Shown here: positions 27,356 to 35,278 of the stretch, one piece after another
Numbering within the stretch: the first letter of the stretch is position 1
Layout: each line of letters begins with the position of its first letter
Origin: an uncultured Prevotellaceae bacterium
Lineage (GTDB): Bacteria > Bacteroidota > Bacteroidia > Bacteroidales > Bacteroidaceae
Assembly (NCBI GenBank): GCA_902776545.1
Contig: CACYQO010000030.1
Location: forward strand, 1 to 40,238
DNA: 40,238 nt
Direction of reading: 5' to 3'
Made by a program: the position numbers and the translations under genes
Notes under the pieces: generated by a model
Told to the model about the DNA's origin: nothing
Database searches by the model: none
The model's input: the letters and a program-made list of their open reading frames with translations, nothing else

Positions 27356-29950
27356 ATGAATTACCGCTTATTATCCATTATTTCATTGTTCTGTGCCGGC
27401 GTCAGCTTGTCGGCACAGAATTTTCCTTATCAGAATCCGAATCTGAGCGCCAAGGAGCGCGCAGTGGATCTCTGCAGTCGTCTAACCCTTGAGGAGAAGG
27501 CCCAGCTGATGCTCGACGAGAGTCCTGCCATCCCGCGCCTCGGCATCAAGAAGTTCTTCTGGTGGAGCGAGGCCCTCCACGGCGCTGCCAACATGGGTAA
27601 CGTCACAAACTTCCCGGAACCCGTAGGCATGGCAGCAGCATTCAATCCCGACCTGCTTTACAAGGTGTTCGACGTGGCCAGCACAGAGTTCCGCGCCCAG
27701 TACAACCACCGTATGTACGATCTGGGTGGCGAGGACATGAAGATGCGCAGTCTCTCTGTATGGACTCCGAACGTGAACATCTTCCGTGATCCCCGTTGGG
27801 GCCGTGGACAGGAAACCTACGGCGAAGACCCCTATCTGACGAGTGTCATGGGTGTCCAAGTGGTGCGCGGTCTGCAGGGACCTGAGGATGCGAAGTACCG
27901 CAAACTCTGGGCCTGTGCCAAGCACTATGCCGTACACAGCGGTCCGGAGTACACCCGTCACACCGCTAACCTCACCGACGTGTCTGCCCGCGACTTCTGG
28001 GAGACCTATATGCCCGCCTTCAAGACCCTGGTGCAGGACGCCAAGGTGCGTGAGGTGATGTGCGCCTACCAGCGGCTCGACGACGATCCATGCTGCGGCT
28101 CTACGCGTCTACTCCAGCAGATCCTCCGCGACGAGTGGGGATTCCAGTACCTCGTTGTCAGCGACTGCGGTGCCGTCAGTGACTTCTACGAGAACCACAA
28201 GTCATCCTCTGATGCCGTACACGGCACCTCGAAAGCCGTCCTCGCCGGTACCGATGTAGAGTGCGGTTTCAACTATGCCTATAAGAGCCTTCCCGAGGCA
28301 GTGCGCAAAGGCCTGCTCTCTGAGGCTGAGGTCGATAAGCACGTCATCCGCCTGCTCGAAGGCCGTTTCGACCTCGGTGAGATGGACGATCCCTCACTCG
28401 TGGAGTGGTCTAAGATCCCCTACTCCGCCATGTCCACAAAGGCCTCTGCACAGATTGCCCTCGATATGGCCCGCCAGTGCATCGTTCTCCTGCAGAACAA
28501 GGGTAACATCCTGCCGCTCAAGAAGAATGTGGAGAAGATTGCCGTCATCGGTCCCAATGCCCAGAACGAGCCGATGATGTGGGGTAACTACAACGGCACC
28601 CCCAACCGCACCGTCACCATCCTAGACGGCATCAAGGCCAAGCAGAAGAAACTCGTCTATCTGCCCGGCTGCGACCTGACCTACAACCAGGTGATGGAGT
28701 GCCATCTGCCCACAGAGTGCGTTGCTCCCGACGGTAAGAAGGGCCTGAAAGGTACCTTCTGGACGAACACCAAGATGGAGGGCAAGCCCTTCACCACCGA
28801 ATACTACACGAAGCCCGTCAATGTCACCACAGCAGGTATGCATGTCTTTGCACCTAACCTGCCCATCGAGGACTTCTCCGCCAAATACGAGACCACCTTC
28901 ACCCCGAAGGAGGCTGGAGAATACGTACTGAACGTGGAATCTACCGGTCATTTTGAGGTTTACGTCAACGGTGAGCGGAAGATCTTCCAGCATACCTGGC
29001 GCGCCACGCCCACCCGTACCGTATTAAATGCAGAGAAGGGTCAGCAGTTCAAGATTGAAGTACGTTTCCAGACCGTGAAGACCTGGGGCGCCTCGATGAA
29101 GATCGACGTGGCCCGTGAGTTGCCCATCGACTACCAGCAGACCATCGCCCAGCTGAAAGGCATCGACAAGGTGATCTTCTGCGGCGGTATCTCGCCAGCC
29201 CTTGAAGGCGAGGAGATGCCCGTGAACATCGAAGGCTTCAAGGGCGGCGACCGCACCAGCATCGAACTGCCGCAGGTGCAGCGCGACTTCCTCAAGGCTC
29301 TGAAGGCTGCCGGCAAGCAGGTGATCTTCGTCAACTGCTCCGGTTCTGCCATTGCCCTGACGCCTGAGACCGAAAGCTGCGATGCCATCGTACAGGCCTG
29401 GTATCCGGGACAGGAGGGTGGTACCGCCGTGGCCGATGTACTCTTCGGCGATCAGAACCCCGAGGGCAAGCTGTCCGTCACCTTCTATAAGAACGACTCC
29501 CAGCTGCCCGACTACGAGGATTACTCGATGAAGGGCCGCACCTACCGCTACTTCAACGATGCCCTCTTCCCCTTCGGCTATGGCCTGAGCTATACTACCT
29601 TCGAAGTAGGCGAAGCCTCTACATCCGGCACCCCTGGAAATGAAGGCTTCACCGTCTCCGTCCCCGTTAAGAACACCGGAGCACGCCAGGGTGCCGAAGT
29701 CGTACAGCTCTATATCCGCGACCTCTCCGACAAGGAAGGGCCGCTGAAGTCGCTCCGTGGCTTCAAGAAGGTACAGCTGAAGCCCAGCCAGAGCGCCACG
29801 GCTACCATCGCCCTCGACAAGAAGAGTTTCGAGTTCTGGGATGCCGAGACCAACACGATGCGCACGAAGCCTGGCAAGTACGAGCTGTTCTATGGCACCA
29901 GCTCCGCCGACAAAGACCTCCAAAAGATGACGGTGGAAATTAAAAATTAA
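27356..29950 (+). CDS. GH3 beta-xylosidase (PA14-containing)
   Basis: 864 aa with signal peptide (ending 'VSLSAQ'). The GH3 N-terminal barrel shows 'WWSEALHGAANMG', 'WTPNVNIFRDPRWGRGQETY', 'KHYAVHSGPE' and the nucleophile Asp270 in 'LVVSDCGAV'. The (alpha/beta)6 sandwich follows from about residue 370 and is interrupted by a PA14-type insert (about 455-590, 'TTFTPKEAGEYVLNVESTGH'). The protein ends with a fibronectin-III-like domain ('VPVKNTGARQGAEVVQLYIR'). This layout and the 'SEALHG' motif are typical of GH3 xylan 1,4-beta-xylosidases. Expected to release xylose from the non-reducing end of xylo-oligosaccharides in the periplasm; beta-glucosidase or alpha-arabinofuranosidase side activity cannot be excluded. 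The stop codon lies inside an AT array. Confidence 0.92.
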   Translation: MNYRLLSIISLFCAGVSLSAQNFPYQNPNLSAKERAVDLCSRLTLEEKAQLMLDESPAIPRLGIKKFFWWSEALHGAANMGNVTNFPEPVGMAAAFNPDLLYKVFDVASTEFRAQYNHRMYDLGGEDMKMRSLSVWTPNVNIFRDPRWGRGQETYGEDPYLTSVMGVQVVRGLQGPEDAKYRKLWACAKHYAVHSGPEYTRHTANLTDVSARDFWETYMPAFKTLVQDAKVREVMCAYQRLDDDPCCGSTRLLQQILRDEWGFQYLVVSDCGAVSDFYENHKSSSDAVHGTSKAVLAGTDVECGFNYAYKSLPEAVRKGLLSEAEVDKHVIRLLEGRFDLGEMDDPSLVEWSKIPYSAMSTKASAQIALDMARQCIVLLQNKGNILPLKKNVEKIAVIGPNAQNEPMMWGNYNGTPNRTVTILDGIKAKQKKLVYLPGCDLTYNQVMECHLPTECVAPDGKKGLKGTFWTNTKMEGKPFTTEYYTKPVNVTTAGMHVFAPNLPIEDFSAKYETTFTPKEAGEYVLNVESTGHFEVYVNGERKIFQHTWRATPTRTVLNAEKGQQFKIEVRFQTVKTWGASMKIDVARELPIDYQQTIAQLKGIDKVIFCGGISPALEGEEMPVNIEGFKGGDRTSIELPQVQRDFLKALKAAGKQVIFVNCSGSAIALTPETESCDAIVQAWYPGQEGGTAVADVLFGDQNPEGKLSVTFYKNDSQLPDYEDYSMKGRTYRYFNDALFPFGYGLSYTTFEVGEASTSGTPGNEGFTVSVPVKNTGARQGAEVVQLYIRDLSDKEGPLKSLRGFKKVQLKPSQSATATIALDKKSFEFWDAETNTMRTKPGKYELFYGTSSADKDLQKMTVEIKN

Positions 29951-29981
29951 AAGATTAAAAAATTATAAAATTAAAAGATTA
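29939..29981 (+). repeat. 5-unit 8-nt AT array (ATTAAAAG) spanning the GH3 stop
   Basis: Units ATTAAAA, ATTAAAAG, ATTAAAAA, ATTATAAA, ATTAAAAG, then ATTA. The TAA stop at 29948-29950 is within it. It fills most of the 62-nt gap to the GH10 gene, where I see no promoter, so GH10 is probably co-transcribed with GH3. Confidence 0.65.
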
Positions 29982-30012
29982 TACTTTTTATAAACCATTC
30001 TAACAAAACAGT

Positions 30013-31965
30013 ATGAAAAAAAGATTATTTACCGGTCTGGTGCTCGCATGCATGAGCATCTTACCAACTATGGCACAGTGGGGACGTCCCGTTGATTATT
30101 CAGCAGGCCCCGGACTCAAGGATGCCTACAAAAACTATTTCACAATTGGCGTAGCCGTCAACAAACACAACATCTCTGATCCCGCTCAGATCGAGATCAT
30201 CAAGAAGCAGTTCAACAGCGTCACCGCCGAGAACGCTTGGAAACCAGGCGAGATTCATCCGAAAGAGGGTGTATGGAACTTCGGCTTAGCCGACAGCATC
30301 GCCAACTTCTGCCGTGAGAACGGTATCAAGATGCGTGGTCACTGCCTCTGCTGGCACTCTCAGTTTGCCGACTGGATGTTCACCGACAAGAAGGGCAAGC
30401 CCGTGAAGAAGGAAGTGTTCTACGAGCGTCTGCGTGAGCACATCCACACGGTGGTGAACCGTTACAAGGATGTCGTCTATGCCTGGGACGTGGTGAATGA
30501 GGCTATGGCTGACGACGGCCGCCCGTTCGAGTTCGTCGATGGCAAGATGGTTCCTGCCAGCCCCTATCGACAGAGCCGTCACTTCAAGCTCTGCGGCGAC
30601 GAGTTCATCGCCAAGGCATTCGAGTTCGCCCGTGAGGCCGATCCCACAGGTGTGCTCATCTACAACGACTACAGCACTGTGGACAATGGCAAGCGCGAGC
30701 GTATCTACACCATGGTGAAGAAGATGAAGGACGCCGGTGTGCCCATCGACGGTATCGGCATGCAGGGCCACTACAACATCTACTTCCCCGACGAGGAGCA
30801 GCTCGAGAAGGCCATCAACCGCTTCAAGGAGATTGTCAACATCATCCACATCACCGAGCTCGACCTCCGTACCAACACCGAGAGCGGTGGTCAGTTGCGC
30901 TTCTCCCGTGGCGAGGCCAAGCCCCAGGCTCCCTATATCGCCACCCTGCAGGAAGACCAGTACGCCCGTCTGTTCAAGATCTTCCGCAAGCACGCCGACG
31001 TCATCAAGAACGTCACTTTCTGGAATCTCAGCGACAAGGACTCCTGGCTGGGTGTGAACAACCATCCGCTGCCCTTCGACGAGAACTTCAAGGCTAAGCG
31101 CTCACTGCAGATCATCCGTGACTTCGACGCCGCTGCCGACAAGCGCGTGCCGAAGGACGACTGGGTACCCAACCCCATGAACCAGCCCGGACAGGAATAT
31201 CCGCAGGTGAACTCCGAGGGCTTCGCCCGCTTCCGTGTAGAAGCTCCCGATGCCAAGTCGGTCATCGTCAGCCTCGGTCTCGGCGGTCGTGGCGGCACCG
31301 TGCTCCGCAAGAATAAGGACGGTGTGTGGACAGGTACCACCGAGGGCCCGATGGATCCCGGTTTCCACTACTACCACCTCACCATCGACGGCGGTGTGTT
31401 CAACGATCCCGGCACCCACAACTACTTCGGTTCCTGCCGTTGGGAGAGCGGTATCGAGATTCCCGCTCCCGATCAGGACTTCTACGCCTGGCGCAAGGAC
31501 ATTCCTCACGGCAACATCCAGCAGGTCAACTTCTGGTCTGAGAGCACCGGCAAGATGCAGACCGCCAATGTCTATCTGCCCGACGGTTACGGCAAGCTCG
31601 TGAAGGGCAAGAACGGCAAGCTCGAGCAGACACGCTACCCCGTGCTCTATCTGCAGCACGGCTGGGGTGAGAACGAGACCAGCTGGCCCGTACAGGGTAA
31701 GGCCGGCATCATCATGGACAACCTGATTGCCGACGGCAAGGATCAAGCCCTTCATCGTTGTCATGGCCTACGGTCTGACCAACGACTTCAAGTTCGGCAC
31801 CATCGGCAAGTTCACCGCCGAGGAGTTCGAGAAGCTGCTCATCGACGAGCTGATGCCCGTCATCGACAAGCAGTTCCTCACCAAGCCCGACAAGTGGAAC
31901 CGTGCCCTGGCAGGCCTCTCGATGGGTGGCATGGAGACGAAGCTCATCACCCTGCGCCGTCCTGA
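30013..31965 (+). CDS. GH10 endo-1,4-beta-xylanase fused to a CE1 esterase, frameshifted in the esterase part
   Basis: Signal peptide (ending 'PTMAQ') followed by a GH10 barrel (about 28-370): 'TAENAWKPGEIHPKEGVWNF', 'GHCLCWHSQ', acid/base Glu163 in 'WDVVNEAM' and nucleophile Glu282 in 'HITELD'. Then comes an E-set/CBM48-like sandwich (about 395-490) and the first part of a CE1 alpha/beta hydrolase ('[17 protein letters not shown]'). At 31740-31741 one extra G (AAGGATC where AAGATC would keep the frame) throws the reading into a basic, low-complexity tail ending at 31965. The catalytic Ser and His of CE1 are encoded beyond, in the other frame. With the G removed the protein would be 733 aa. 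The endo-xylanase module should be active either way. Such xylanase-esterase fusions cut the backbone and debranch feruloylated xylan. Confidence 0.88.
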   Translation: MKKRLFTGLVLACMSILPTMAQWGRPVDYSAGPGLKDAYKNYFTIGVAVNKHNISDPAQIEIIKKQFNSVTAENAWKPGEIHPKEGVWNFGLADSIANFCRENGIKMRGHCLCWHSQFADWMFTDKKGKPVKKEVFYERLREHIHTVVNRYKDVVYAWDVVNEAMADDGRPFEFVDGKMVPASPYRQSRHFKLCGDEFIAKAFEFAREADPTGVLIYNDYSTVDNGKRERIYTMVKKMKDAGVPIDGIGMQGHYNIYFPDEEQLEKAINRFKEIVNIIHITELDLRTNTESGGQLRFSRGEAKPQAPYIATLQEDQYARLFKIFRKHADVIKNVTFWNLSDKDSWLGVNNHPLPFDENFKAKRSLQIIRDFDAAADKRVPKDDWVPNPMNQPGQEYPQVNSEGFARFRVEAPDAKSVIVSLGLGGRGGTVLRKNKDGVWTGTTEGPMDPGFHYYHLTIDGGVFNDPGTHNYFGSCRWESGIEIPAPDQDFYAWRKDIPHGNIQQVNFWSESTGKMQTANVYLPDGYGKLVKGKNGKLEQTRYPVLYLQHGWGENETSWPVQGKAGIIMDNLIADGKDQALHRCHGLRSDQRLQVRHHRQVHRRGVREAAHRRADARHRQAVPHQARQVEPCPGRPLDGWHGDEAHHPAPS

Positions 31966-32215
31966 GGTCTTCGGTTACTGGGGACTGCTCTCTGGCGGAC
32001 AGTATGCTCCCGATGAGATCAAGGATCCGAAGGTTGTGAAGTACATCTTCGAGGGCTGCGGCGACAAGGAGAATCCCGACGGCATCAACAAGAGCGTCGA
32101 GTCTTTGAAGGCTGCCGGCTACAATGCCGAGGGTCTCATCTCCGAGGGCACCGCCCACGAGTTCCTCACCTGGCGCCGCTGCCTCTACCAAATGGCCCAG
32201 AGCCTCTTCAAATAA
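31742..32215 (+). pseudogene. Out-of-frame C-terminal half of the CE1 esterase module
   Basis: Direct continuation of the GH10-CE1 protein after the one-base shift: 'IKPFIVVMAYGLTNDF', the nucleophile Ser in 'ALAGLSMGGM' (residue 636 of the repaired protein), 'GYWGLLSGGQY', and the catalytic His in 'GTAHEFLTWRR'. Codon use and the paralogous esterase at 22433-24439 leave no doubt that this was translated with the upstream part. Either a recent mutation or a sequence error. There is no plausible separate start. Confidence 0.85.
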
Positions 32216-32235
32216 GAATAGGTAGAACATATAAT

Positions 32236-32270
32236 AATCCCCCGCCGATTGTTTTAGCGGGGGATTTTTG
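32236..32270. terminator. Terminator between convergent GH10-CE1 and carboxylesterase genes
   Basis: AATCCCCCGC (32236-32245) pairs with GCGGGGGATT (32257-32266), an uninterrupted 10-bp stem with an 11-nt loop, followed by TTTG. A T-run follows on the plus side; on the minus side it can also act, with a poorer T-run. Confidence 0.85.
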
Positions 32271-33824
32271 TTATTGTGCGGTTTTGGCTTTGCCGCTCTG
32301 CATATCGCGGATGTATTGCATAAAGCGGTCTATCAGCAGAATCTTTTCCTTGTTGGGCAGGGGTACGAGAGCGGCGCCGTCCTTGAACTGCATCACGCTG
32401 GGCTTCTGCTCGTCGTACACCGTCCATTTCGGCAGGCCTTCTCCATTAGGATCGCCACCCGTCTTGGCGAAGTTCACCCAGTACTGCTGCATCAGGTCGC
32501 CCACCATCTTCTCCTGAGGGTACTTGTCGGCCTCCTTGTCGAAACGTCCGTCCAGATACATGATGTCATCGGCATGGGCGGCACCACGGCGGTTACCCTT
32601 GGCATAGACGGTTTTCTCGGAGTTCTGAGCCAGATAAGCCATGTAAACGGGGCTCTTACCCGTCTTTGTCTGCAGCGTGGCCCATTGATAGGCTGGCCAT
32701 CCGAAGTTCACGTCGCGCACCAAGTTACGAAGACTGTAGAGACGCTCCATCGGCGTATTGCCCGGATAAACGGCCTTCGCACTATCGCCCCAATGGTTAG
32801 GCAGAGAGCTCAGCTGCTGGTTGAACATCTCCACACTTACCGAGTCGAACTCCACGGCACCCTCATCGCTGTTGTGCATGATCAGCACGGGCACATCGTT
32901 ATACGCACCCTTCTCGTAGAGGGCGTAAACAGGTTCTGGAACCACATAGCCGTCCACGATTGGCATGTTGCCCTGGAAATTCACACCCGTACCCGTCAGC
33001 TCCTTGGCATCCATCTGGCGCATCTCGGCAACAGAACTCTTCTTCAGACCGTTCATGAACATCCCGCCTATCATCTGAGCCATCTGCTGGTTTAGCACAT
33101 TCATGGGCGACATCCAGGCACCACTCTCGCTGATACAGGCACGGAACAAACCCTTGGCTAAGGGCGAAGCACAGAGAATATGACAACTCATGGCACCAGC
33201 CGATTCGCCGAAGATGGTCACCTTCGAGGGATCGCCGCCGAAGTTACTGATATTACGCTGTATCCACTGCAGGGCGAAAATCTGGTCTAATATGCCGTAG
33301 TTGCCCGAGTGCCCCTCTGGATCCTCCTTGGCCAGTTCGCCATGCGCCATGAAGCCTAATGCCCCCGCACGATACTCGATGGATACAGCCACCACACCCC
33401 TGCGGGCCAGACTCTGCCACAGCGTACCGCCATAGCTCTCAGTCTGGAAACCGCCACCATGAATAAACGCCATCACGGGCAGCGCCTCATCCACCGACTT
33501 GGCGGGAGTCACCACACTCAGGTTCAGGCAGTCCTCGCTCATCATGTCATATTTCACGTAGCTCTTCTCGGGCTGAGGGGGCCACTTACCCACCGTCTCG
33601 GCCTTCAGCACACCCTCCCAAGGCTTGGCGGGCTGTGGAGCCTTCCACCGCAGATCGCCCACGGGAGGAGCCGCATAGGGAATGGCGTAGTAACAGGCTA
33701 TACCACCGTCCTCGAGCACGCCCTCCACGTCACCGGTTTCTACATGAGTCTTCAGCAGAGGCTGCGCCCCCACCGTCATCGCCGTCATCAGTCCGCAGAC
33801 CATCATAAATAGTTTCTGTTTCAT
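32271..33824 (-). CDS. Type-B carboxylesterase family protein
   Basis: 517 aa with signal peptide (ending 'MTVGAQ'). Carboxylesterase type B landmarks: 'YYAIPYAAPPVGDLRWKAPQ', 'SEDCLNLSV', oxyanion 'FIHGGGF', nucleophile Ser208 in 'GESAGAM', acidic residue Glu321 in 'SDEGAVEF' and His417 in 'GAAHADDIMYL'. The triad is complete. Reaction: hydrolysis of carboxylic esters; in this setting possibly acetyl, feruloyl or other esters released from xylan, but the family is broad and the substrate is open. It converges on the xylan operon across a shared terminator and so need not be controlled with it. No clear TAnnTTTG box is visible upstream; TATTATTTG on the minus strand near 33885 is one base too long. 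Confidence 0.9.
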   Translation of the reverse strand: MKQKLFMMVCGLMTAMTVGAQPLLKTHVETGDVEGVLEDGGIACYYAIPYAAPPVGDLRWKAPQPAKPWEGVLKAETVGKWPPQPEKSYVKYDMMSEDCLNLSVVTPAKSVDEALPVMAFIHGGGFQTESYGGTLWQSLARRGVVAVSIEYRAGALGFMAHGELAKEDPEGHSGNYGILDQIFALQWIQRNISNFGGDPSKVTIFGESAGAMSCHILCASPLAKGLFRACISESGAWMSPMNVLNQQMAQMIGGMFMNGLKKSSVAEMRQMDAKELTGTGVNFQGNMPIVDGYVVPEPVYALYEKGAYNDVPVLIMHNSDEGAVEFDSVSVEMFNQQLSSLPNHWGDSAKAVYPGNTPMERLYSLRNLVRDVNFGWPAYQWATLQTKTGKSPVYMAYLAQNSEKTVYAKGNRRGAAHADDIMYLDGRFDKEADKYPQEKMVGDLMQQYWVNFAKTGGDPNGEGLPKWTVYDEQKPSVMQFKDGAALVPLPNKEKILLIDRFMQYIRDMQSGKAKTAQ

Positions 33825-33966
33825 CGCTGTTTATATTAATAATGATACATCCTTTATATATTAGACGTAACCAAAGCCTCAAAAGTTGCAAATAATAGAG
33901 AGAAATTCAGCAATCCGCACTTGGCATGTAACAAAAGAGTCCTTTCTAGAAATAAGGTGTTAAAGT

Positions 33967-33998
33967 TTTGGCGGTTTCAGAAAAAGAACGTAACTTTG
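33967..33998 (+). promoter_or_regulatory. Orphan promoter (TTTG - 20 nt - TAACTTTG)
   Basis: -33 TTTG at 33967-33970 within AAAGTTTTGGCGG, a 20-nt spacer, and -7 TAACTTTG at 33991-33998. No plus-strand gene follows for over 1.2 kb. The only structured stop is the hairpin at 34078-34100, so a roughly 100-nt RNA is possible; CAGTTGGC occurs twice in it. The rest of the 33825-34127 gap shows nothing I can name. Confidence 0.5.
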
Positions 33999-34064
33999 CA
34001 GTCTCAACAATAATTCAGTTGGCTGATTTTCATTCCGTCAGTTGGCCTACCCTCTCTAAATAGT

Positions 34065-34100
34065 TTAAAAAAACGAAGAGTGAACAATTATTGCTCACTC
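34065..34100 (-). terminator. Terminator after the smalltalk gene
   Basis: On the minus strand GAGTGA(g)CAAT pairs with ATTG(t)TCACTC (one mismatch), followed by TTCGTTTTTTT. It is placed 28 nt after the smalltalk stop, so it ends the HU-smalltalk transcript. Confidence 0.7.
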
Positions 34101-34127
34101 TCCTTTCAATTTATTCATCTGACTTTT

Positions 34128-34241
34128 TTAGAGCCAAATCGGACCATGTCCCATGCAACTAGTGGTGCCAAGTGCCGTCAGTGCTGCTGTCAGTATCGAC
34201 ACAATCACCTGAATGACGGTCTTCCATTTTTCCTTTTTCAT
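34128..34241 (-). CDS. Smalltalk protein (37-aa membrane-type peptide)
   Basis: Only 37 residues: a basic start (MKKEKWK), one hydrophobic segment ('TVIQVIVSILTAALTALG') and the tail TTSCMGHGPIWL. This is the pattern of the short 'smalltalk' family of Bacteroidota, which is typically encoded directly downstream of an HU-family gene, as here, and often next to an N-acetylmuramoyl-L-alanine amidase, which is absent here. The ATG lies 157 nt after the HU stop, with a REP-like element between. The LGTTSC segment could be a lipobox-like site, but its position at the end of the helix argues for a membrane or secreted peptide. The function is unknown. Identification is from memory of the family; the reading frame itself is read directly from the sequence. 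Confidence 0.8.
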   Translation of the reverse strand: MKKEKWKTVIQVIVSILTAALTALGTTSCMGHGPIWL

Positions 34242-34285
34242 AACTTTTTCTCATTTTTGGGGTTAATAACTTGTCTGCGCTTTTT

Positions 34286-34392
34286 CTCCCCCTAAGTTAG
34301 GGGGAGCCAGAGGGGGTCTGAAGAAGCGCTTTCTCTTCGGCAGAGTCTGAGGCTGTTCAGACCACCCCTAACCCCTCCTAACTCAGGAGGGG
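34286..34392. repeat. REP/BIME-like pair: two 37-nt hairpin units in inverted orientation
   Basis: Unit 1 (34286-34322) folds as CTCCCCCTA-AGT-TAGGGGGAG with a tail ending GTCTGAA. Unit 2 (34356-34392) on the other strand folds the same way (CCCCTCCTG-AGT-TAGGAGGGG) and also ends GTCTGAA. 28 of 37 positions agree, and two stem differences are compensated on both sides (T-A to C-G, C-G to T-A). It ends seven bases from the HU stop codon. Confidence 0.75.
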
Positions 34393-34398
34393 AAGAGA

Positions 34399-35043
34399 TT
34401 ACCCACCTGCTCCGGGACGCTCGTCGTCGTCATCGCCGTTGCCACCAGTGTTCGTACCGCCGCCCTGGTTCGTACCACCACCGCTCTGGGTGCCACCGTT
34501 GCCGCCACCGCCGGCATTGTCGGCTGCAGGGGCCATCACGTAGCTCAGCGGGGTCTTCTTCTGGAAGCGGCGCTGCTTGCCATTGACGATACGGACCTCA
34601 CTCTCCACGAGGTAGCCGAAGGTGAAGATGCAATCCTCCTTCAGGGCCCGGCTGGTGAGCTTCTCGCCCTTGGTGTTCTCGGGGTTGAAGTTGATGCGGA
34701 TGCCGTTGATCATCGCATCAGGACCGGCAGCAATAGCCGACTCGATGTCGTTCTTGCCGTTACCCTGACCGTCTACCGAGGGGTAGAAAGTTCCGAAGCC
34801 GTCGAGCTTCACGGGCTGGCCCTGAGTCAACAGTTCCTTCAAGCAGTCCACTACCTGACCCAGTACCAGGACACACATCTGATAGTCGGCGATCTTGCCG
34901 TGACTCGTCATGTGCTTGGCGAATCCCTTCAGGTTAAGGGGGTCCTTACTGTCAACTTCGGCGAAGTACTTGCCGAATGCGGTGCTGTCGTCATTCATGT
35001 TCTGACGAAGATTGATCACCATGGGAATTTCTGATCTTGCCAT
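34399..35043 (-). CDS. HU-family DNA-binding protein with Gly-rich, acidic tail
   Basis: 214 aa, longer than canonical HU (about 90). The N-terminal 150 residues show the Bacteroidota HU-like fold: a helical region ('LNLKGFAKHMTSHGKI', 'LVLGQVVDCLKELLTQGQPV') followed by the strand signature 'KLDGFGTFYPSV', and a second strand pair ('INGIRINFNPENTKGEKLTS'). A linker rich in basic residues (GKQRRFQKK) precedes a tail of Gly/Asn/Thr repeats ending DDDDERPGAGG. Likely a nucleoid or structural DNA-binding protein. It is divergent from the DUF4248 gene, with both promoters in the 235-nt gap, and heads the smalltalk gene. Families of this HU type cluster with DUF4248 and smalltalk genes in many Bacteroidota. 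Confidence 0.88.
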   Translation of the reverse strand: MARSEIPMVINLRQNMNDDSTAFGKYFAEVDSKDPLNLKGFAKHMTSHGKIADYQMCVLVLGQVVDCLKELLTQGQPVKLDGFGTFYPSVDGQGNGKNDIESAIAAGPDAMINGIRINFNPENTKGEKLTSRALKEDCIFTFGYLVESEVRIVNGKQRRFQKKTPLSYVMAPAADNAGGGGNGGTQSGGGTNQGGGTNTGGNGDDDDERPGAGG

Positions 35044-35107
35044 AATTTTTATTGAATTAGATTTTTTCGCTCTTCCTTGATCACTCTTCCTTTTTTCTAA
35101 GATACTA

Positions 35108-35115
35108 CAAAGTTA
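35108..35115 (-). promoter_or_regulatory. -7 box of the HU gene (TAACTTTG on the minus strand)
   Basis: Perfect TAnnTTTG, with CTTG 20 nt further upstream as a near -33 element. The leader to the HU start is about 60 nt and contains a purine-rich GGAAGAGTGATCAAGGAAGAG stretch close to the repeat units elsewhere. Confidence 0.6.
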
Positions 35116-35216
35116 CGAATATTTTTGAAGATATGCAAGCATTTTACTGCTTGTAATCTCCTTCTATGAAGTTATATGAACTTATTATAATTTTTACCAA
35201 AATATTTGCGCTTTTC

Positions 35217-35248
35217 TTTGCTTATCTCGCCGATTTTTTGTACCTTTG
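35217..35248 (+). promoter_or_regulatory. DUF4248 promoter (TTTG - 20 nt - TACCTTTG)
   Basis: -33 TTTG at 35217-35220 and -7 TACCTTTG at 35241-35248, canonical spacing. The ATG is 30 nt downstream. Confidence 0.7.
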
Positions 35249-35278
35249 TGTCGTTAAACCATCATTCATCACACATCT

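Noticed and set aside
31736-31745. Programmed ribosomal frameshift in GH10-CE1
   Set aside because: The site GGCAAGGATC has no slippery heptamer and no evident downstream stem or internal Shine-Dalgarno-like stimulator. A one-base insertion explains it more simply.
34080-34295. 71-codon plus-strand frame over the smalltalk region
   Set aside because: It is antisense to the well-recognised smalltalk gene, rich in Cys/His/Phe from the reverse reading, and runs through the terminator hairpin and the REP-like unit.
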